A DNA stretch of 64,000 bases from Kiritimatiellia bacterium (GTDB taxonomy: Bacteria > Verrucomicrobiota > Kiritimatiellia > JAFGHX01): NCBI GenBank assembly GCA_016929905.1, contig JAFGHX010000015.1, positions 1 through 64,000 of the forward strand, written 5' to 3'. The notes beneath the pieces are model-generated. The model was not told the DNA's origin and did no database searches. It saw only the letters and a list, made by a program, of their open reading frames with translations. Both the position numbers and the translations under genes were made by a program. Below, in pieces: positions 19,515-32,856 of this stretch. Position 1 is the first letter of the stretch, and each line of letters opens with the position of its first letter.

Positions 19515-22058
19515 TCAGGCCCCGGCGCCGGCCGGCGGCTCTCCCTCCCCCGCCTGCTCCGCCTCCGGCGCCTCTTCCGCGGGCTCGGCGTCGGCCTCCC
19601 CGGCCGCGTCTGCGCCGCCCTGTCCGTCTTCGCCGCCGTTCGGCTCCACGGTCGTGGCCGCCACGAGCTTGTCGCCCGGCTCCAGCACCAGAAGCCGAAC
19701 GCCCTGCGTCACGCGGCTGATCACGCGCACGTCGCTGACGGCGATCCGGATCATCTTCCCCTGCGCGGTGATCAGCATCAGAGAATCTTTTTCCTGGACC
19801 GGATGCGCGCCGATCATCATGCCGTTGCGCTCGGAGGTTCGGATCGTGATAATGCCGCGCCCGCCCCGGCGTTGAGCGCGATACTCGCTGAACTCCGTCC
19901 GCTTCCCGTACCCGTTCTCCGTGAACACCATGAACGTCGCCCCGTCGTCCACCAGCGACAGACTCTCCACCCCGTCGTCCTTGCCCAGCGTGATGCCCCG
20001 CACCCCGCGCGCCGTACGCCCCATGGGCCGCAACTGTTTCTCGCTGAACCGGATGCTCATCCCCTTGCGCGTGGCGAGCATGACGTCGTCCTCGCCGCCG
20101 GTCAACTTCACGCCGATCAGATTGTCCCCCGAGTCGATCCCGATCGCAATAATGCCGTCACGGCGCGGATTGCCGAACGCGTTCAGCGGCGTCTTCTTCA
20201 CCACCCCCCGGGCCGTCGCCATCAACACGTGCTTGTCCTCCGAGAATTCACGCACCCGGATCATCGCCGCAATGTTCTCGCCGCCCTTGATCTGCAGCAG
20301 GTTCACGATCGCCTTGCCGCGCGAAGCCCGGCTCGCCTCCGGAATCTCAAACACACGTTCCCAGTACACCCGCCCGCCCGAGGTGAAGAAAAGAATGTAG
20401 TCGTGGGTCGCCGCCACAAAGAGGTGCTCCACGTAGTCCTCTTCCTTCGTGCCCATGCCCGCCACACCCTTGCCGCCCCGGCGCTGCTGGCGGTAGGTGC
20501 CGACCGGCACGCGCTTGATGTAGCCCGTGTGCGAGATCGTGATGATGCACTCGCGGTCCGCGATCAGATCCTCTACCGCCATTTCCGCCTCGTCCGGCAC
20601 GATGTCCGTCCGCCGTTCGTCGCCGTAGGTCGCCTTGATCGCCTCAAGCTCTTCTTTGATCAGCCCCTCGATCTTCTGGCGGCTGCTCAACAGGTCGCGA
20701 AGCGACGAGATCCGCTTGATCACCTCCAGGTACTCCGCGTCCACCTTCTCGCGCTCCAGCCCCGTCAACTGGTACAGGCGCATGTCCAGGATCGCGTTGC
20801 TCTGCACCTCCGTCAGGCCGAACTTGGCCATCAACTGCGAGCGCGCATCATCCCGGTTCTTCGATTGCCGGATCGTCTTGACGACGGCGTCCAGATGGTC
20901 CAGGGCGATCTTCAACCCTTCGAGAATGTGCGCGCGCGCCTCCGCTTTCGCCAGGTCGAACTGCGCACGCCGCGTGATGACGTCGACCCGATGCTCGATG
21001 AAACACTGCAGAATTTCCTTCAGGTTCATCACGCGGGGCCGGCCGCCGTCCAGAGCAAGCAGAATGGCCCCGAAGGTCGCCTGCAGCTGCGTGTGCTTGT
21101 AGATGTTGTTCAGAAGCACCTTCGGCACCACGCCCCGCTTCAGCCCGACCACGATGCGAATTCCCGCCTTGTTGGACTCGTCTCGCAGATCCGATATCCC
21201 TTCAAGCGTCTTGTTCTGAACCAGCTTCGCAATGCTTTCCAGCAATGCGGTCTTGTTCACCGCGTACGGAATCTCCGTGATGACGATGATCTGACGGCCC
21301 TGCTTCGTTTCCTCGATCCCCGCACGACCCCGGACTTTGAGCTGGCCCCGGCCCGTACGATACATCTGCCGGATCGTCTTCGAGCCGCAGATGACCCCGC
21401 CCGTCGGAAAGTCCGGCCCTTTGATGTGCTGCATCAGGTCGCCGACCGACGCCTCCGGCTTGTCCAGCAGACACACGATCGCGTCCACAATCTCGCCCAG
21501 ATTGTGCGGGGGAATGTTCGTCGCCATGCCGACGGCAATGCCCGAGGAGCCGTTCAACAGCAGATTCGGGAACTTGGCAGGCAACACCAGCGGTTCCTGC
21601 AGCTGGTTGTCGTAGTTGGGCCCGAAATCCACCGTCTCCTTCTCGATGTCCGCAAGCAACTCCTCCGCCATCCGGTCCATTCGGACCTCGGTATACCGCA
21701 TGGCCGCCGGCGGATCGCCGTCGATCGAGCCGAAGTTGCCCTGCCCGTCCACCAGCGTGTAGCGCAGCGCGAAGTCCTGCGCCATGCGCACGATCGTGTC
21801 GTACACCGCCTGGTCCCCGTGCGGGTGATACTTGCCGATCACGTCGCCGACAATGCGCGCCGACTTCTTGTAGGGCTGGTTGTGCGTGTTGCCCAGATCG
21901 CGCATGGCGAACAGAACACGCCGATGCACCGGCTTCAACCCGTCCCGCACGTCCGGCAGAGCCCGCCCGACTATCACGCTCATCGAGTAGTCGATGTACG
22001 AGCGCTGCATCTCGTCTTCGATATTGATGTGTTCGATCTTCTCGTTCTCGGCAAGCAT
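19515..22058 (-). CDS. gyrA: DNA gyrase subunit A
   Basis: This 847-residue subunit cuts and rejoins DNA. The start [17 protein letters not shown] leads into [21 protein letters not shown]. The catalytic Tyr is in [10 protein letters not shown], and [21 protein letters not shown] is the quinolone-determining region. Beta-pinwheel repeats with the GyrA box QRRGGKG follow (about 520-525). The last 45 residues are an acidic Ala/Glu/Gly tail. It is 69 bp downstream of gyrB. The residue after HPHGD is Gln where E. coli has Ser83, which can matter for quinolone response. Confidence 0.98.
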   Translation of the reverse strand: MLAENEKIEHINIEDEMQRSYIDYSMSVIVGRALPDVRDGLKPVHRRVLFAMRDLGNTHNQPYKKSARIVGDVIGKYHPHGDQAVYDTIVRMAQDFALRYTLVDGQGNFGSIDGDPPAAMRYTEVRMDRMAEELLADIEKETVDFGPNYDNQLQEPLVLPAKFPNLLLNGSSGIAVGMATNIPPHNLGEIVDAIVCLLDKPEASVGDLMQHIKGPDFPTGGVICGSKTIRQMYRTGRGQLKVRGRAGIEETKQGRQIIVITEIPYAVNKTALLESIAKLVQNKTLEGISDLRDESNKAGIRIVVGLKRGVVPKVLLNNIYKHTQLQATFGAILLALDGGRPRVMNLKEILQCFIEHRVDVITRRAQFDLAKAEARAHILEGLKIALDHLDAVVKTIRQSKNRDDARSQLMAKFGLTEVQSNAILDMRLYQLTGLEREKVDAEYLEVIKRISSLRDLLSSRQKIEGLIKEELEAIKATYGDERRTDIVPDEAEMAVEDLIADRECIITISHTGYIKRVPVGTYRQQRRGGKGVAGMGTKEEDYVEHLFVAATHDYILFFTSGGRVYWERVFEIPEASRASRGKAIVNLLQIKGGENIAAMIRVREFSEDKHVLMATARGVVKKTPLNAFGNPRRDGIIAIGIDSGDNLIGVKLTGGEDDVMLATRKGMSIRFSEKQLRPMGRTARGVRGITLGKDDGVESLSLVDDGATFMVFTENGYGKRTEFSEYRAQRRGGRGIITIRTSERNGMMIGAHPVQEKDSLMLITAQGKMIRIAVSDVRVISRVTQGVRLLVLEPGDKLVAATTVEPNGGEDGQGGADAAGEADAEPAEEAPEAEQAGEGEPPAGAGA

Positions 22059-22127
22059 CTGCGGTTCCGCCCACCTTTCGACTTTTCAGCTCCCGGCCTT
22101 CGCCCGCTCGGCCCGCCCGGAAGCGCG

Positions 22128-25833
<3,706 letters not shown>

Positions 25834-25878
25834 CGCGCTTCCTTTGCCTCCCCGCCCCTGCCCGGTTCGATTTCAGCC

Positions 25879-25908
25879 AGTCTAGCAATTCCCCCGCCCG
25901 GCATACAA
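25879..25908 (-). promoter_or_regulatory. promoter for apbE
   Basis: On the minus strand TTGTAT and TAGACT are 18 bp apart, 45 bp upstream of the apbE start. Confidence 0.5.
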
Positions 25909-25944
25909 TCACGCACCTGACCGGCCCCCGCAGGGCGAATTCTG

Positions 25945-25973
25945 TTGACATCGGCATACGGCTGCCCTATGAA
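25945..25973 (+). promoter_or_regulatory. promoter for eda and the GGDEF gene
   Basis: TTGACA and TATGAA with a 17-bp spacer lie 50 bp upstream of eda, divergent from the apbE promoter. Confidence 0.6.
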
Positions 25974-26023
25974 GAAGACGTCGCCCCGCAGCGCTGGGGC
26001 GGCGACGTGGGGGCATCCCAACC

Positions 26024-26638
26024 ATGAAACGTATCGGCAAGCTTCGTATCATTCCGATCGCGGCCGTCGACAACGAAGAGGACGGGCTGCATGTGGCCGA
26101 GGCACTCCAGAAGGCCGGGCTCGACATCATCGAATTCACCCTGCGCTGCCCGGCAGCAGAACCCTGCATCAAGCGCGTGCTGAAAGCGTTTCCCAACATG
26201 CTGGTCGGCGCCGGGACCCTTCTCAACGTGGACCACCTGCAGCGCGCCATCGATGCGGGTGCCAAGTTCGGTGTCGCGCCGGGACTGAACGAAGTCGTCA
26301 TGTCCAAGGCGTTCGAAATGCACCTCCCGTTCATACCCGGCGTGATGACCTGCTCCGAGATCTCTCGCGCAATCGCCGTCGGCTGCAAGCAGCTCAAGTT
26401 CTTCCCCGCCGAGGCGCTCGGCGGCGTCCGGCTGCTGCAGGCGATCAGTGTCCCGTTCGAGCACACCGGCGTCCGGTTCATCCCCACCGGCGGTATCACC
26501 GTGGAAAACGCCGCCGCCTACCTCGACCTGCCCCTGGTCAGCGCCGTTGCCGGCACCTGGATCGTGCCGCGGGATGTCGTCCAACTGAAGAACTGGAACG
26601 AGATTACGCGCCTGGCTATGGCCGCCCTCAGCCTGTGA
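26024..26638 (+). CDS. eda: KDPG / KHG aldolase
   Basis: This 204-residue class I aldolase cleaves 2-keto-3-deoxy-6-phosphogluconate to pyruvate and glyceraldehyde 3-phosphate. The catalytic Glu lies in IIEFTLRCP and the Schiff-base Lys in CKQLKFFPAEALGG; PTGGI is the phosphate loop. It fits with a 2-keto-3-deoxygluconate-kinase-like gene at 32857 or 48775 to complete uronate/KDG breakdown, although the genes are scattered. It is 10 bp upstream of a diguanylate cyclase gene. Confidence 0.93.
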   Translation: MKRIGKLRIIPIAAVDNEEDGLHVAEALQKAGLDIIEFTLRCPAAEPCIKRVLKAFPNMLVGAGTLLNVDHLQRAIDAGAKFGVAPGLNEVVMSKAFEMHLPFIPGVMTCSEISRAIAVGCKQLKFFPAEALGGVRLLQAISVPFEHTGVRFIPTGGITVENAAAYLDLPLVSAVAGTWIVPRDVVQLKNWNEITRLAMAALSL

Positions 26639-26648
26639 GGTGCGGCGT

Positions 26649-27893
26649 ATGAAACGATTGCTCGCCTACACGCTGCCCGTTCTCCTGCTCGGCATTCTGT
26701 TGTACGTGGTCCTCATTCGCATGCATTCCGCGCCGCGCTGGGCACAACAGCACGCCGTCCTCGCCGTCCCCGGCGCCCTGTTCGCACTGGCCTCCGTGCT
26801 GGCCGCCGGGTTCCGCCGGACCGGCCACGCGTTTGCGGCAGCCCTCCTCGGCGCCACCTTCTACGCCGTCAACCATGCATGCTTCGCGGCCGGCAACCCC
26901 ATGGCCGGGCGCCGCGTGCTCGCCGCCGCCCTCGTCTGGGCGCCACTCGATTTCGCGCTGTTCCATCTGCTGCGGGCCGGGAGCCCTCTCTCCCCACGTG
27001 GGCTCCTGCGCTTCGCCGTCGCGGCGCTGCAGAGCCTCATGCTGCTCTCCCTGGCCTGGTTCGACAAAGCCGCACTCACTCGCTTCGTCCAAGAGTACTG
27101 GCCGGGCCAAAACCTGCTCGAAAATCTGCCCGTCCACGAACTGTCGGCCGCCGGCTTCTGCCTGGCCGGGCTCGTGCTGGTCGTCGCCGGAGACGGCGAA
27201 CCGTTGCACCAGAGATTCCTGGCCATCCTCTCGCTCGCTGCCGTGCTCGCGGCCCTCAACGCGCCCTGCTGGATCACCGACCCGAAATCCGGGCGGGTCG
27301 CCGTCGTCGCTCTCTTCAGCGCCGCCGGCCTGTTCAGCGTCGAGGCCGTCCTCGAATTCTCGTGGCGAAGCGCCTACCTCGACGCCCTCACCGCCCTGCC
27401 CAGCCGGCGCGCACTCGGCGACGGGCTGTCCAGGCTGGGCCGCCGCTATACGATTGCCATGGTCGATATCGACCATTTCAAGCGGATCAACGACCGCTAC
27501 GGCCACGAGGCGGGCGATCAAATGCTGCGCTTCGTCAGCACAGCCCTGAAGCAGGCCGGGCTCGGGACAGTCTACCGGTACGGCGGCGAAGAGTTCGCCA
27601 TCCTGTGCCCGCGCAAGACGCTGGATCACGCACGGGACAAGGCGGAACGGCTCCGAAAGCGGATCCACGACGCTACGTTCCGGCTCAGAGCCGCCAGTCG
27701 CCCGGCGCGCAGGCCGCTGACTCGGGCCGCCCGGAAACGGACATCCCGGGCCAAACGTGTCCCGGTTACCGTCAGCATAGGGCTGGCACAGCGCGACGAA
27801 ACCCGCCCAACCCCCCAGGACGTGCTCGACGCCGCCGATCAGGCGCTTCTCAAAGCCAAGCGCCAGGGACGAAACCGCGTCGCTGTTGGCTGA
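26649..27893 (+). CDS. membrane diguanylate cyclase (GGDEF)
   Basis: This 414-residue protein makes cyclic di-GMP. Seven or eight transmembrane segments occupy about residues 1-235 and probably sense a membrane or extracellular cue. The GGDEF domain (about 240-414) has DALTALPSRRALGD, DIDHFKRINDRYGHEAGD and the intact active site RYGGEEFAIL. No RxxD inhibitory site precedes GGEEF, so product feedback may be absent. A basic insertion (residues about 350-370, rich in Arg/Ala) interrupts the usual domain. It is cotranscribed with eda. Confidence 0.92.
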   Translation: MKRLLAYTLPVLLLGILLYVVLIRMHSAPRWAQQHAVLAVPGALFALASVLAAGFRRTGHAFAAALLGATFYAVNHACFAAGNPMAGRRVLAAALVWAPLDFALFHLLRAGSPLSPRGLLRFAVAALQSLMLLSLAWFDKAALTRFVQEYWPGQNLLENLPVHELSAAGFCLAGLVLVVAGDGEPLHQRFLAILSLAAVLAALNAPCWITDPKSGRVAVVALFSAAGLFSVEAVLEFSWRSAYLDALTALPSRRALGDGLSRLGRRYTIAMVDIDHFKRINDRYGHEAGDQMLRFVSTALKQAGLGTVYRYGGEEFAILCPRKTLDHARDKAERLRKRIHDATFRLRAASRPARRPLTRAARKRTSRAKRVPVTVSIGLAQRDETRPTPQDVLDAADQALLKAKRQGRNRVAVG

Positions 27894-27895
27894 CG

Positions 27896-28290
27896 GAGAG
27901 GGCCTGCCCGCGAAAGGGCGCGAAAAGGCCGCGAAAAGCTGAACACGCTGCCGCTGGTGCTGCAGCAACTTTGAACTGTTTGCGCCCCCCACGCGTCATG
28001 GTGAAAGGCAGGCAGCCCGGGGCGCAAACAACTCAAAGTTGCTGCAGTCGCCGAGTTGCACCTTGAGCAGGCGTTCGCTGCCGCATCGAGGTGAATGTAG
28101 TCTAGCCAAATCCCCCGGCAACGTTGCGGGAATCGAGGATTGCCACGACACACGTCGCACGCTGTCCACCCGCGGACTCTCGTGGCAATCCTTTCGATTC
28201 CCGCAACAACCCTGACTCGCCCCAAGCACTCTCGGTCACCCAACGGCCCTTTCGCGCCCCTTTCGCGTCCTTTCGCGGGCAGGTCCGCTC
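27896..28290. repeat. nested inverted-repeat block
   Basis: The intergenic region between the GGDEF gene and a convergent phosphodiesterase gene is built from three inverted repeats. The outer arms (about 27896-27937 and 28250-28290) contain CCCGCGAAAGGGCGCGAAAA-type sequence. Inner pair 1 is 27961-27988 with 28019-28046 (28 nt arms, two mismatches). Inner pair 2 is 28123-28148 with 28180-28207 (two extra bases in the right arm). Loops are about 30 nt. No open frame is credible here. It could be a MITE-like element, a structured RNA or a bidirectional terminator. Confidence 0.75.
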
Positions 28291-28296
28291 CGCGCG

Positions 28297-29517
28297 CTAC
28301 ACCAGCGACGTCGCGCCGTCGCGAGTGGCCAACGCGTACAACGGGACCACAACCTCCGCCTCGCTCATCCCGCCGTGATTCCCGCGATGCACGTGACCCG
28401 AATGCCCGAAAACCGATGTGTCCAGCGCGTAGCCCGGCTTGGCGAGCAGGACGAAATCACCCGTCCGGCTCGCCAACGCCGGATGCGCCCGGCCCGGGCC
28501 GAATACACCCGCAGCCAGCAACACGTCGCCGCGCACGCACAGGCAGGCATCCCCAAGACGCGTCCTGACCAGGTCAAGAAACCTCTTCTCCTGCCTGGGC
28601 CGTACGAAACAGAATACCGAGCGCTTGTCGCCCGCCGGCAGCGTCGCCAGACAGCCGTACAAACCCGCCACCCGCGCAAGATCGACCGTACGCCGCACGG
28701 ACGACGGAACCAAACCGTGATCGGCCGTCACCAGCAGGAGCACGTCGCGCCCCTTCAGAGCACGAACGGTTCCGCCCAGAACGTGGTCGATCTGGTCCAG
28801 ATGACGCGCGGCATCCGGATGGTAAACGCCGCACTCGTGACACACCGTGTCGTAGCCCGGCCAGTACACATAGGCTATCGCACGGCCTCTGCACCGCGCA
28901 AAGGCCAGGATGCGCCGCTTCATCCCCTCCAGCCCCGCGTAGCCCGCACGCACGTGCCACGTGGAGACAGCCTGTGAGTAGCGGCTCGTCACAATCTCCT
29001 TCAGCGACAGCAGGTGGCGCCGCATCGGGATCGAGTCGAGGTAAGAGGGAATCCTGAGATAGGCGGCCGCGTCAACGCCTTCGCCCAGAACCGGCATCCC
29101 CGTCCGGGTCAGCAGCGGCAGAATCGTGCTCACGACGCCCAGATCCGGCAGATTGAGATGCCAACCGAGTATCGCATGCTCCGTCGGCGTCGCCCCTGTG
29201 GAAAAGGTCGTCAGCGCCGACGCACTCGTCGCCGGAAAGACCGTCGAAATCGGTTGATGCCGGAAACGCCCGAAAAAATGCGCCCCGCGCCCCGCGGCCA
29301 GATAGGTCGCCAACTGCCGCCACCCAAGTCCGTCCACTACAAGCACGATCACCTTGCGGTGCCCCGCCAGCCTCGCGGGAGGCAGTATCTTCAGCGCCCG
29401 GTGCCGTGACCGGCCGCCCAACCCCTTCACAACCGAAGCCAGCAGATTCACCACCGACAGCCCGTCGTAGTCCGGAAAGTACAACCCCTTCAGTATCCCC
29501 TGCCCGATCACCGGCAT
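28297..29517 (-). CDS. alkaline-phosphatase-superfamily phosphodiesterase
   Basis: This 406-residue protein belongs to the type I phosphodiesterase / nucleotide pyrophosphatase family. Metal-binding VIVLVVDGLGWRQL, the nucleophile Thr region FPATSASALTTFSTGATP and the late VTADHGL motif are in family order. No signal peptide is seen, so it is probably cytoplasmic. It is 16 bp downstream of the aroK-like gene and likely in the leuA-aroK unit. The substrate is unknown. Confidence 0.85.
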   Translation of the reverse strand: MPVIGQGILKGLYFPDYDGLSVVNLLASVVKGLGGRSRHRALKILPPARLAGHRKVIVLVVDGLGWRQLATYLAAGRGAHFFGRFRHQPISTVFPATSASALTTFSTGATPTEHAILGWHLNLPDLGVVSTILPLLTRTGMPVLGEGVDAAAYLRIPSYLDSIPMRRHLLSLKEIVTSRYSQAVSTWHVRAGYAGLEGMKRRILAFARCRGRAIAYVYWPGYDTVCHECGVYHPDAARHLDQIDHVLGGTVRALKGRDVLLLVTADHGLVPSSVRRTVDLARVAGLYGCLATLPAGDKRSVFCFVRPRQEKRFLDLVRTRLGDACLCVRGDVLLAAGVFGPGRAHPALASRTGDFVLLAKPGYALDTSVFGHSGHVHRGNHGGMSEAEVVVPLYALATRDGATSLV

Positions 29518-29533
29518 GCGCGACCCCCTCCCG

Positions 29534-30064
29534 TCACACGACCCCTTGCCGCTCCCGCAGCTGCGCCACCGCTTCGGTCACAACCTGATCGGGAGTCTTC
29601 CCCCGACAGTCCACCGTGAGATCCGCGTAGCGTCTGTACAACGGCTGGCGCTCCTCGTACAGGCCTTCCAGCGTCTGACCGGGCGCCATCACGATGCCGC
29701 GCGAGTCCAGATCCGTGATGTGTTTCGCCAGCAGCGCAAGCGGCAGGTCCAGGTGCACGGTGACGCCGTCGCGGCGCAGATGCGCCATGGCCCGCTCGCT
29801 GTAGACCACGCTGCCTCCCGTGGCAACCACGCAGCGGCGGTAGTCCAGTTCCAGCACGTGCCGCTCCTCGATCCGGCAGAAACGCGCCATGCCCTGTACG
29901 TCGATGATCTCCTGCAGACGCCTGCCCTCCAGCACCTGGATGTGAACGTCCGTGTCGAGAAAACTCCTCGACATCGCCTTGGCCAGCAGCACACCAGCCG
30001 TGCTCTTGCCCACACCCGGCATGCCGATCAGCACGACGTTGCGATCGTCTTCATGCCTCTGCAT
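29534..30064 (-). CDS. aroK: shikimate kinase family protein
   Basis: This 176-residue P-loop kinase probably phosphorylates shikimate in chorismate synthesis. The P-loop is LIGMPGVGKSTAG, DTDVHIQ is the Mg/shikimate motif, and GIVMAPGQTLEGLYEERQPLY is the lid and Arg region. The usual GGG shikimate-binding triplet reads TGGS, so a related substrate cannot be excluded. I start at MQRHEDDRNVVL, which overlaps the end of leuA by 14 bp. Confidence 0.82.
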   Translation of the reverse strand: MQRHEDDRNVVLIGMPGVGKSTAGVLLAKAMSRSFLDTDVHIQVLEGRRLQEIIDVQGMARFCRIEERHVLELDYRRCVVATGGSVVYSERAMAHLRRDGVTVHLDLPLALLAKHITDLDSRGIVMAPGQTLEGLYEERQPLYRRYADLTVDCRGKTPDQVVTEAVAQLRERQGVV

Positions 30065-31589
30065 CGTCCTCGCCGCACGCCTCCTGCGCCGTCTGCCTGG
30101 CCGCAAGCAGATTCGCCGCATTCACGAAGGCACGCGCGCTCGCCTCCACCACGTCCGTCGCCGTGGCTGTCGCGTTCACCGTGTGCGCGCCGGAGGTGAC
30201 CCGCACCGTCACTTCACCCATCGCCTCCGTGCCGCTCGTCACGGAGCGTACCTGGTAGTCGACCAGCCGTATGGAAACCCCGACGCATTGCTTGATCGCC
30301 CGGAACAGCGCGTCGATCGGGCCGTCTCCCGTGGTCTCCGCCTCACACGTTTGACCCCCGACCGCCACCCGCACCTTGGCCCGCGGCGTCTCGGTCGTCG
30401 TCGACAGCGCCTCCATCGCCTCGAGATGGTACGTCTCCGGAATCGCCCGCAGCCGATCCCCCATCATGGCTTCCAGATCCGCATCGAGCACTTCCTTCTT
30501 CCGATCCGCCACCTGAATGAATCGCTCATAGATCGGCTCGATGTCGTCTATCTCGTAACCGAGTTCCTCGAGCCGATGCCGTAACGCGTTGCGGCCGGAC
30601 CGGGCCGTGAGCACAAAACGATGCTCACTCAATCCGACTTCTTCCGGCTTGATCACTTCGAACGTGCTGCGGTTCTTGATGATGCCGTCCTGGTGGATGC
30701 CCGAGGAATGCGCAAACGCGTTCGCGCCTACAATCGCCTTGTTGGGCTGCACCGGCATGCCCATCAGCGCGCTCACCATCCGGCTCGTGCGCACGATCTC
30801 GCGCGTCTCGATCCGCGTGTCGGCATCAAACGTGTCGCGCCGGGTGCGGATCGCCATCACCACTTCCTCCAGCGAAGCGTTCCCCGCACGTTCGCCCAAC
30901 CCGTTCACGCAGCACTCGACCTGCCCCGCCCCGTTGAGAACGGCCGCCAGGGAATTGGCCGTCGCCAGCCCCAGATCGTTGTGGCAATGCACGCTGATCG
31001 TCACCTCGCGCGCGCCGCGCACATCGTGGATCAGCTTCCGGATCAGACGGCCGAAGGCGCTCGGAATCGCGTATCCGACCGTGTCCGGAATGTTGAGGGT
31101 CGTTGCCCCCGCCTCAATCGTCCGCTCCACCACCTCGCACAGGTAATCGTACTCCGTGCGCGTGGCGTCCATCGGCGAAAATTCAACGTCTTCACACAGC
31201 TCACGGGCCAACGAGACACTCTCGACCGCCATGCGCAGCGCTTCGGGTCGCGTCTTGCGCAGAATCCCCTGTACATGCAGGTCACTCGTCCCGATGAACA
31301 CGTGGATCCGCGCCAACGCCGCATACCGCACGGCTTCCCAGGCGGCCTCGATGTCGCGCTTGACGCTCCGGGCCAGGCCCGCGATCGTCACACCCTCGAT
31401 CCGCTTCGCAATCGCCGAGACCGCCTGCAGGTCGCCCGGGCTCGAAGCCGGAAAGCCGGCCTCGATGATGTCTACCTTCAGCCGGGCCAATTGCCGGGCA
31501 ATCTCCATCTTCTGCTCGGGATTCAATGCCGCGCCGGGAATCTGCTCGGCATCCCGCAGCGTACTGTCGAATATCTTGACGGGTCGCAT
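30051..31589 (-). CDS. leuA: 2-isopropylmalate synthase
   Basis: This 512-residue enzyme condenses acetyl-CoA with 2-ketoisovalerate, the first committed step to leucine. The barrel starts with KIFDSTLRDAEQIPGAAL (usual DTTLRDGEQ, here Ala for Gly) and has SVHCHNDLGLATANSLAA and NGLGERAGNASLEEV. HSSGIHQDGIIK is the metal-site motif, and the C-terminal LeuA regulatory domain (about 385-500) is present, favouring LeuA over a homocitrate-type enzyme, though a citramalate synthase is not excluded. A 220-base leader with a short Leu-containing frame precedes it. Confidence 0.92.
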   Translation of the reverse strand: MRPVKIFDSTLRDAEQIPGAALNPEQKMEIARQLARLKVDIIEAGFPASSPGDLQAVSAIAKRIEGVTIAGLARSVKRDIEAAWEAVRYAALARIHVFIGTSDLHVQGILRKTRPEALRMAVESVSLARELCEDVEFSPMDATRTEYDYLCEVVERTIEAGATTLNIPDTVGYAIPSAFGRLIRKLIHDVRGAREVTISVHCHNDLGLATANSLAAVLNGAGQVECCVNGLGERAGNASLEEVVMAIRTRRDTFDADTRIETREIVRTSRMVSALMGMPVQPNKAIVGANAFAHSSGIHQDGIIKNRSTFEVIKPEEVGLSEHRFVLTARSGRNALRHRLEELGYEIDDIEPIYERFIQVADRKKEVLDADLEAMMGDRLRAIPETYHLEAMEALSTTTETPRAKVRVAVGGQTCEAETTGDGPIDALFRAIKQCVGVSIRLVDYQVRSVTSGTEAMGEVTVRVTSGAHTVNATATATDVVEASARAFVNAANLLAARQTAQEACGEDDAEA

Positions 31590-31689
31590 GGTCGAAAACC
31601 TCTCGCTCCGTGATTGTTGCACTGTGCATGGAAACCTGCATCGGAGGGACGGACGGACACCTGCAGGCCGCGGTGCCCGGCCGGGGGCG

Positions 31690-31776
31690 CTACGACCGCC
31701 CCAAGCACGGTAGGCCCAGGGCTGAGAGGTGCACGCGGAAACCGCGCGTGCCGGTCTTGTTCGGGTATCGCTGCAT
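31690..31776 (-). CDS. possible leuA leader peptide (28 codons)
   Basis: Within the predicted leuA leader a 28-codon frame starts at ATG and ends at TAG. Its second half reads HLSALGLPCLG, with four leucines (CTC, CTG, CTA, TTG) in ten codons. GC-rich inverted repeats follow it. This looks like a transcription-attenuation peptide, but no run of T after a hairpin was found and no clear ribosome site precedes it, so the call is weak. Confidence 0.25.
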   Translation of the reverse strand: MQRYPNKTGTRGFRVHLSALGLPCLGRS

Positions 31777-31814
31777 CGGACGTATGCCCCTGTTCGATTC
31801 CTTCGCCCGCCCGT

Positions 31815-31843
31815 ATCAAACGAATCAGCGCCCCTCTTGTCAA
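31815..31843 (-). promoter_or_regulatory. promoter for leuA-aroK-phosphodiesterase
   Basis: On the minus strand a perfect TTGACA (31838-31843) is followed after 17 bp by TTTGAT (alternatively TTGATA at 18 bp). It predicts a leader of about 220 bases before leuA, with a small hairpin (GCACGCG/CGCGTGC) near 31730-31752. Confidence 0.55.
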
Positions 31844-31906
31844 GCCCTTTCTCACGACCCCGCCCGCCAAGAGGCATCCGCGGATTCGAGCATGCCGGCC
31901 CCACCG

Positions 31907-32698
31907 TCACATGTCGACGCTCACATATTCCTTGTGACGATACGTCGCACCCACGTTCAACGAGAGCAGCCCGCCCTTCCGCACCCGGCCCGCCGCGTGC
32001 GTGTGCCCGCACAGGTGGATCTTCACCGCCGGATGCTCACACAACATCTCCCCAAGACGACGATTCCCCGCAAAGGCATTCGTGAAATCCTTACGCGAGT
32101 CATCGCCACCCGGCGGCGCCATCTCCCCAAACGCCACGTGATGCGTCACCACCACGATCCGTTCCGTCTGCCGCTCCAACGCGCGGATGTCAGCCTCCAG
32201 CTGCTCCACAAGCCTCGCCGCGTACTCTTTGTCCGATGTGCCCAACCGCACAAACCGCACGTCGTTCCACACCAGCCCCTTGTAGAACTTCTGCTCGTAG
32301 ACGTCCTCGGGCAGCGAGCCCGTCGCCAGCGAATAGTCGTACCACGCGCAGTTGCCCGCGAAGCCGATGCCGCCGATCAGCTTCGGGCCCCGGTCGAGAA
32401 GATGAAAACCCGCCTCCGAAACGATTGGAGCCAGCCGATCCAGATGCTCGGCCGTGGGCAGGTCCACACACCAGTAGTCGTGATTCCCGAAAACAAGACA
32501 CCGCTCCGCCGCCAGCGGCCGCAGCCGCTCCAGACAATCGCCCAGCTTTGCCCAGCCCAGCCCAACCGTGTCGCCCGCGAGAATCAACACGTCGGCCTGC
32601 TCGCCGGCCAGACGGGTCAGCATGTCGTCGAAATCCGCCTCGGCCTGCGGGGTGCGGATCAGATCGCAGTGTATGTCTGCCGTAGCTACGATTTTCAT
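31907..32698 (-). CDS. calcineurin-like metallophosphoesterase
   Basis: This 263-residue protein has the complete dimetal set: ADIHCD, LAGDTVG, FGNHDYW, VVTHHVAF and LCGHTHAAG. It is soluble, without a signal peptide. I start at MKIVATADIHCD. The substrate is unknown; it is divergent from a sugar kinase gene. Distant relatives include small YfcE- and CpdA-type phosphoesterases. Confidence 0.88.
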   Translation of the reverse strand: MKIVATADIHCDLIRTPQAEADFDDMLTRLAGEQADVLILAGDTVGLGWAKLGDCLERLRPLAAERCLVFGNHDYWCVDLPTAEHLDRLAPIVSEAGFHLLDRGPKLIGGIGFAGNCAWYDYSLATGSLPEDVYEQKFYKGLVWNDVRFVRLGTSDKEYAARLVEQLEADIRALERQTERIVVVTHHVAFGEMAPPGGDDSRKDFTNAFAGNRRLGEMLCEHPAVKIHLCGHTHAAGRVRKGGLLSLNVGATYRHKEYVSVDM

Positions 32699-32802
32699 CC
32701 CCGTCCCGCCCGCATGATCCCTCCAGACGCATGGCTCCGAAGCTGCGGCGACAGCGTGACACACGCATCAGCCAAATGCAAGGAAACAAGACCATTCTGC
32801 CT

Positions 32803-32831
32803 TTGACCCCGCGCGCGCCACCCGCTACAGT
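32803..32831 (+). promoter_or_regulatory. promoter for the sugar kinase gene at 32857
   Basis: TTGACC and TACAGT with a 17-bp spacer, then an ACAGGAG ribosome site at 32844-32850, lie just ahead of the GTG start at 32857 and fix that start. Confidence 0.65.
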
Positions 32832-32856
32832 GGCCCCGAACCCACAGGAGTTGCCC

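Noticed and set aside
30065..30121. Longer aroK-like start
   Set aside because: It would be an Arg-rich stretch inside leuA; the ATG at 30064 gives the normal kinase N-terminus.
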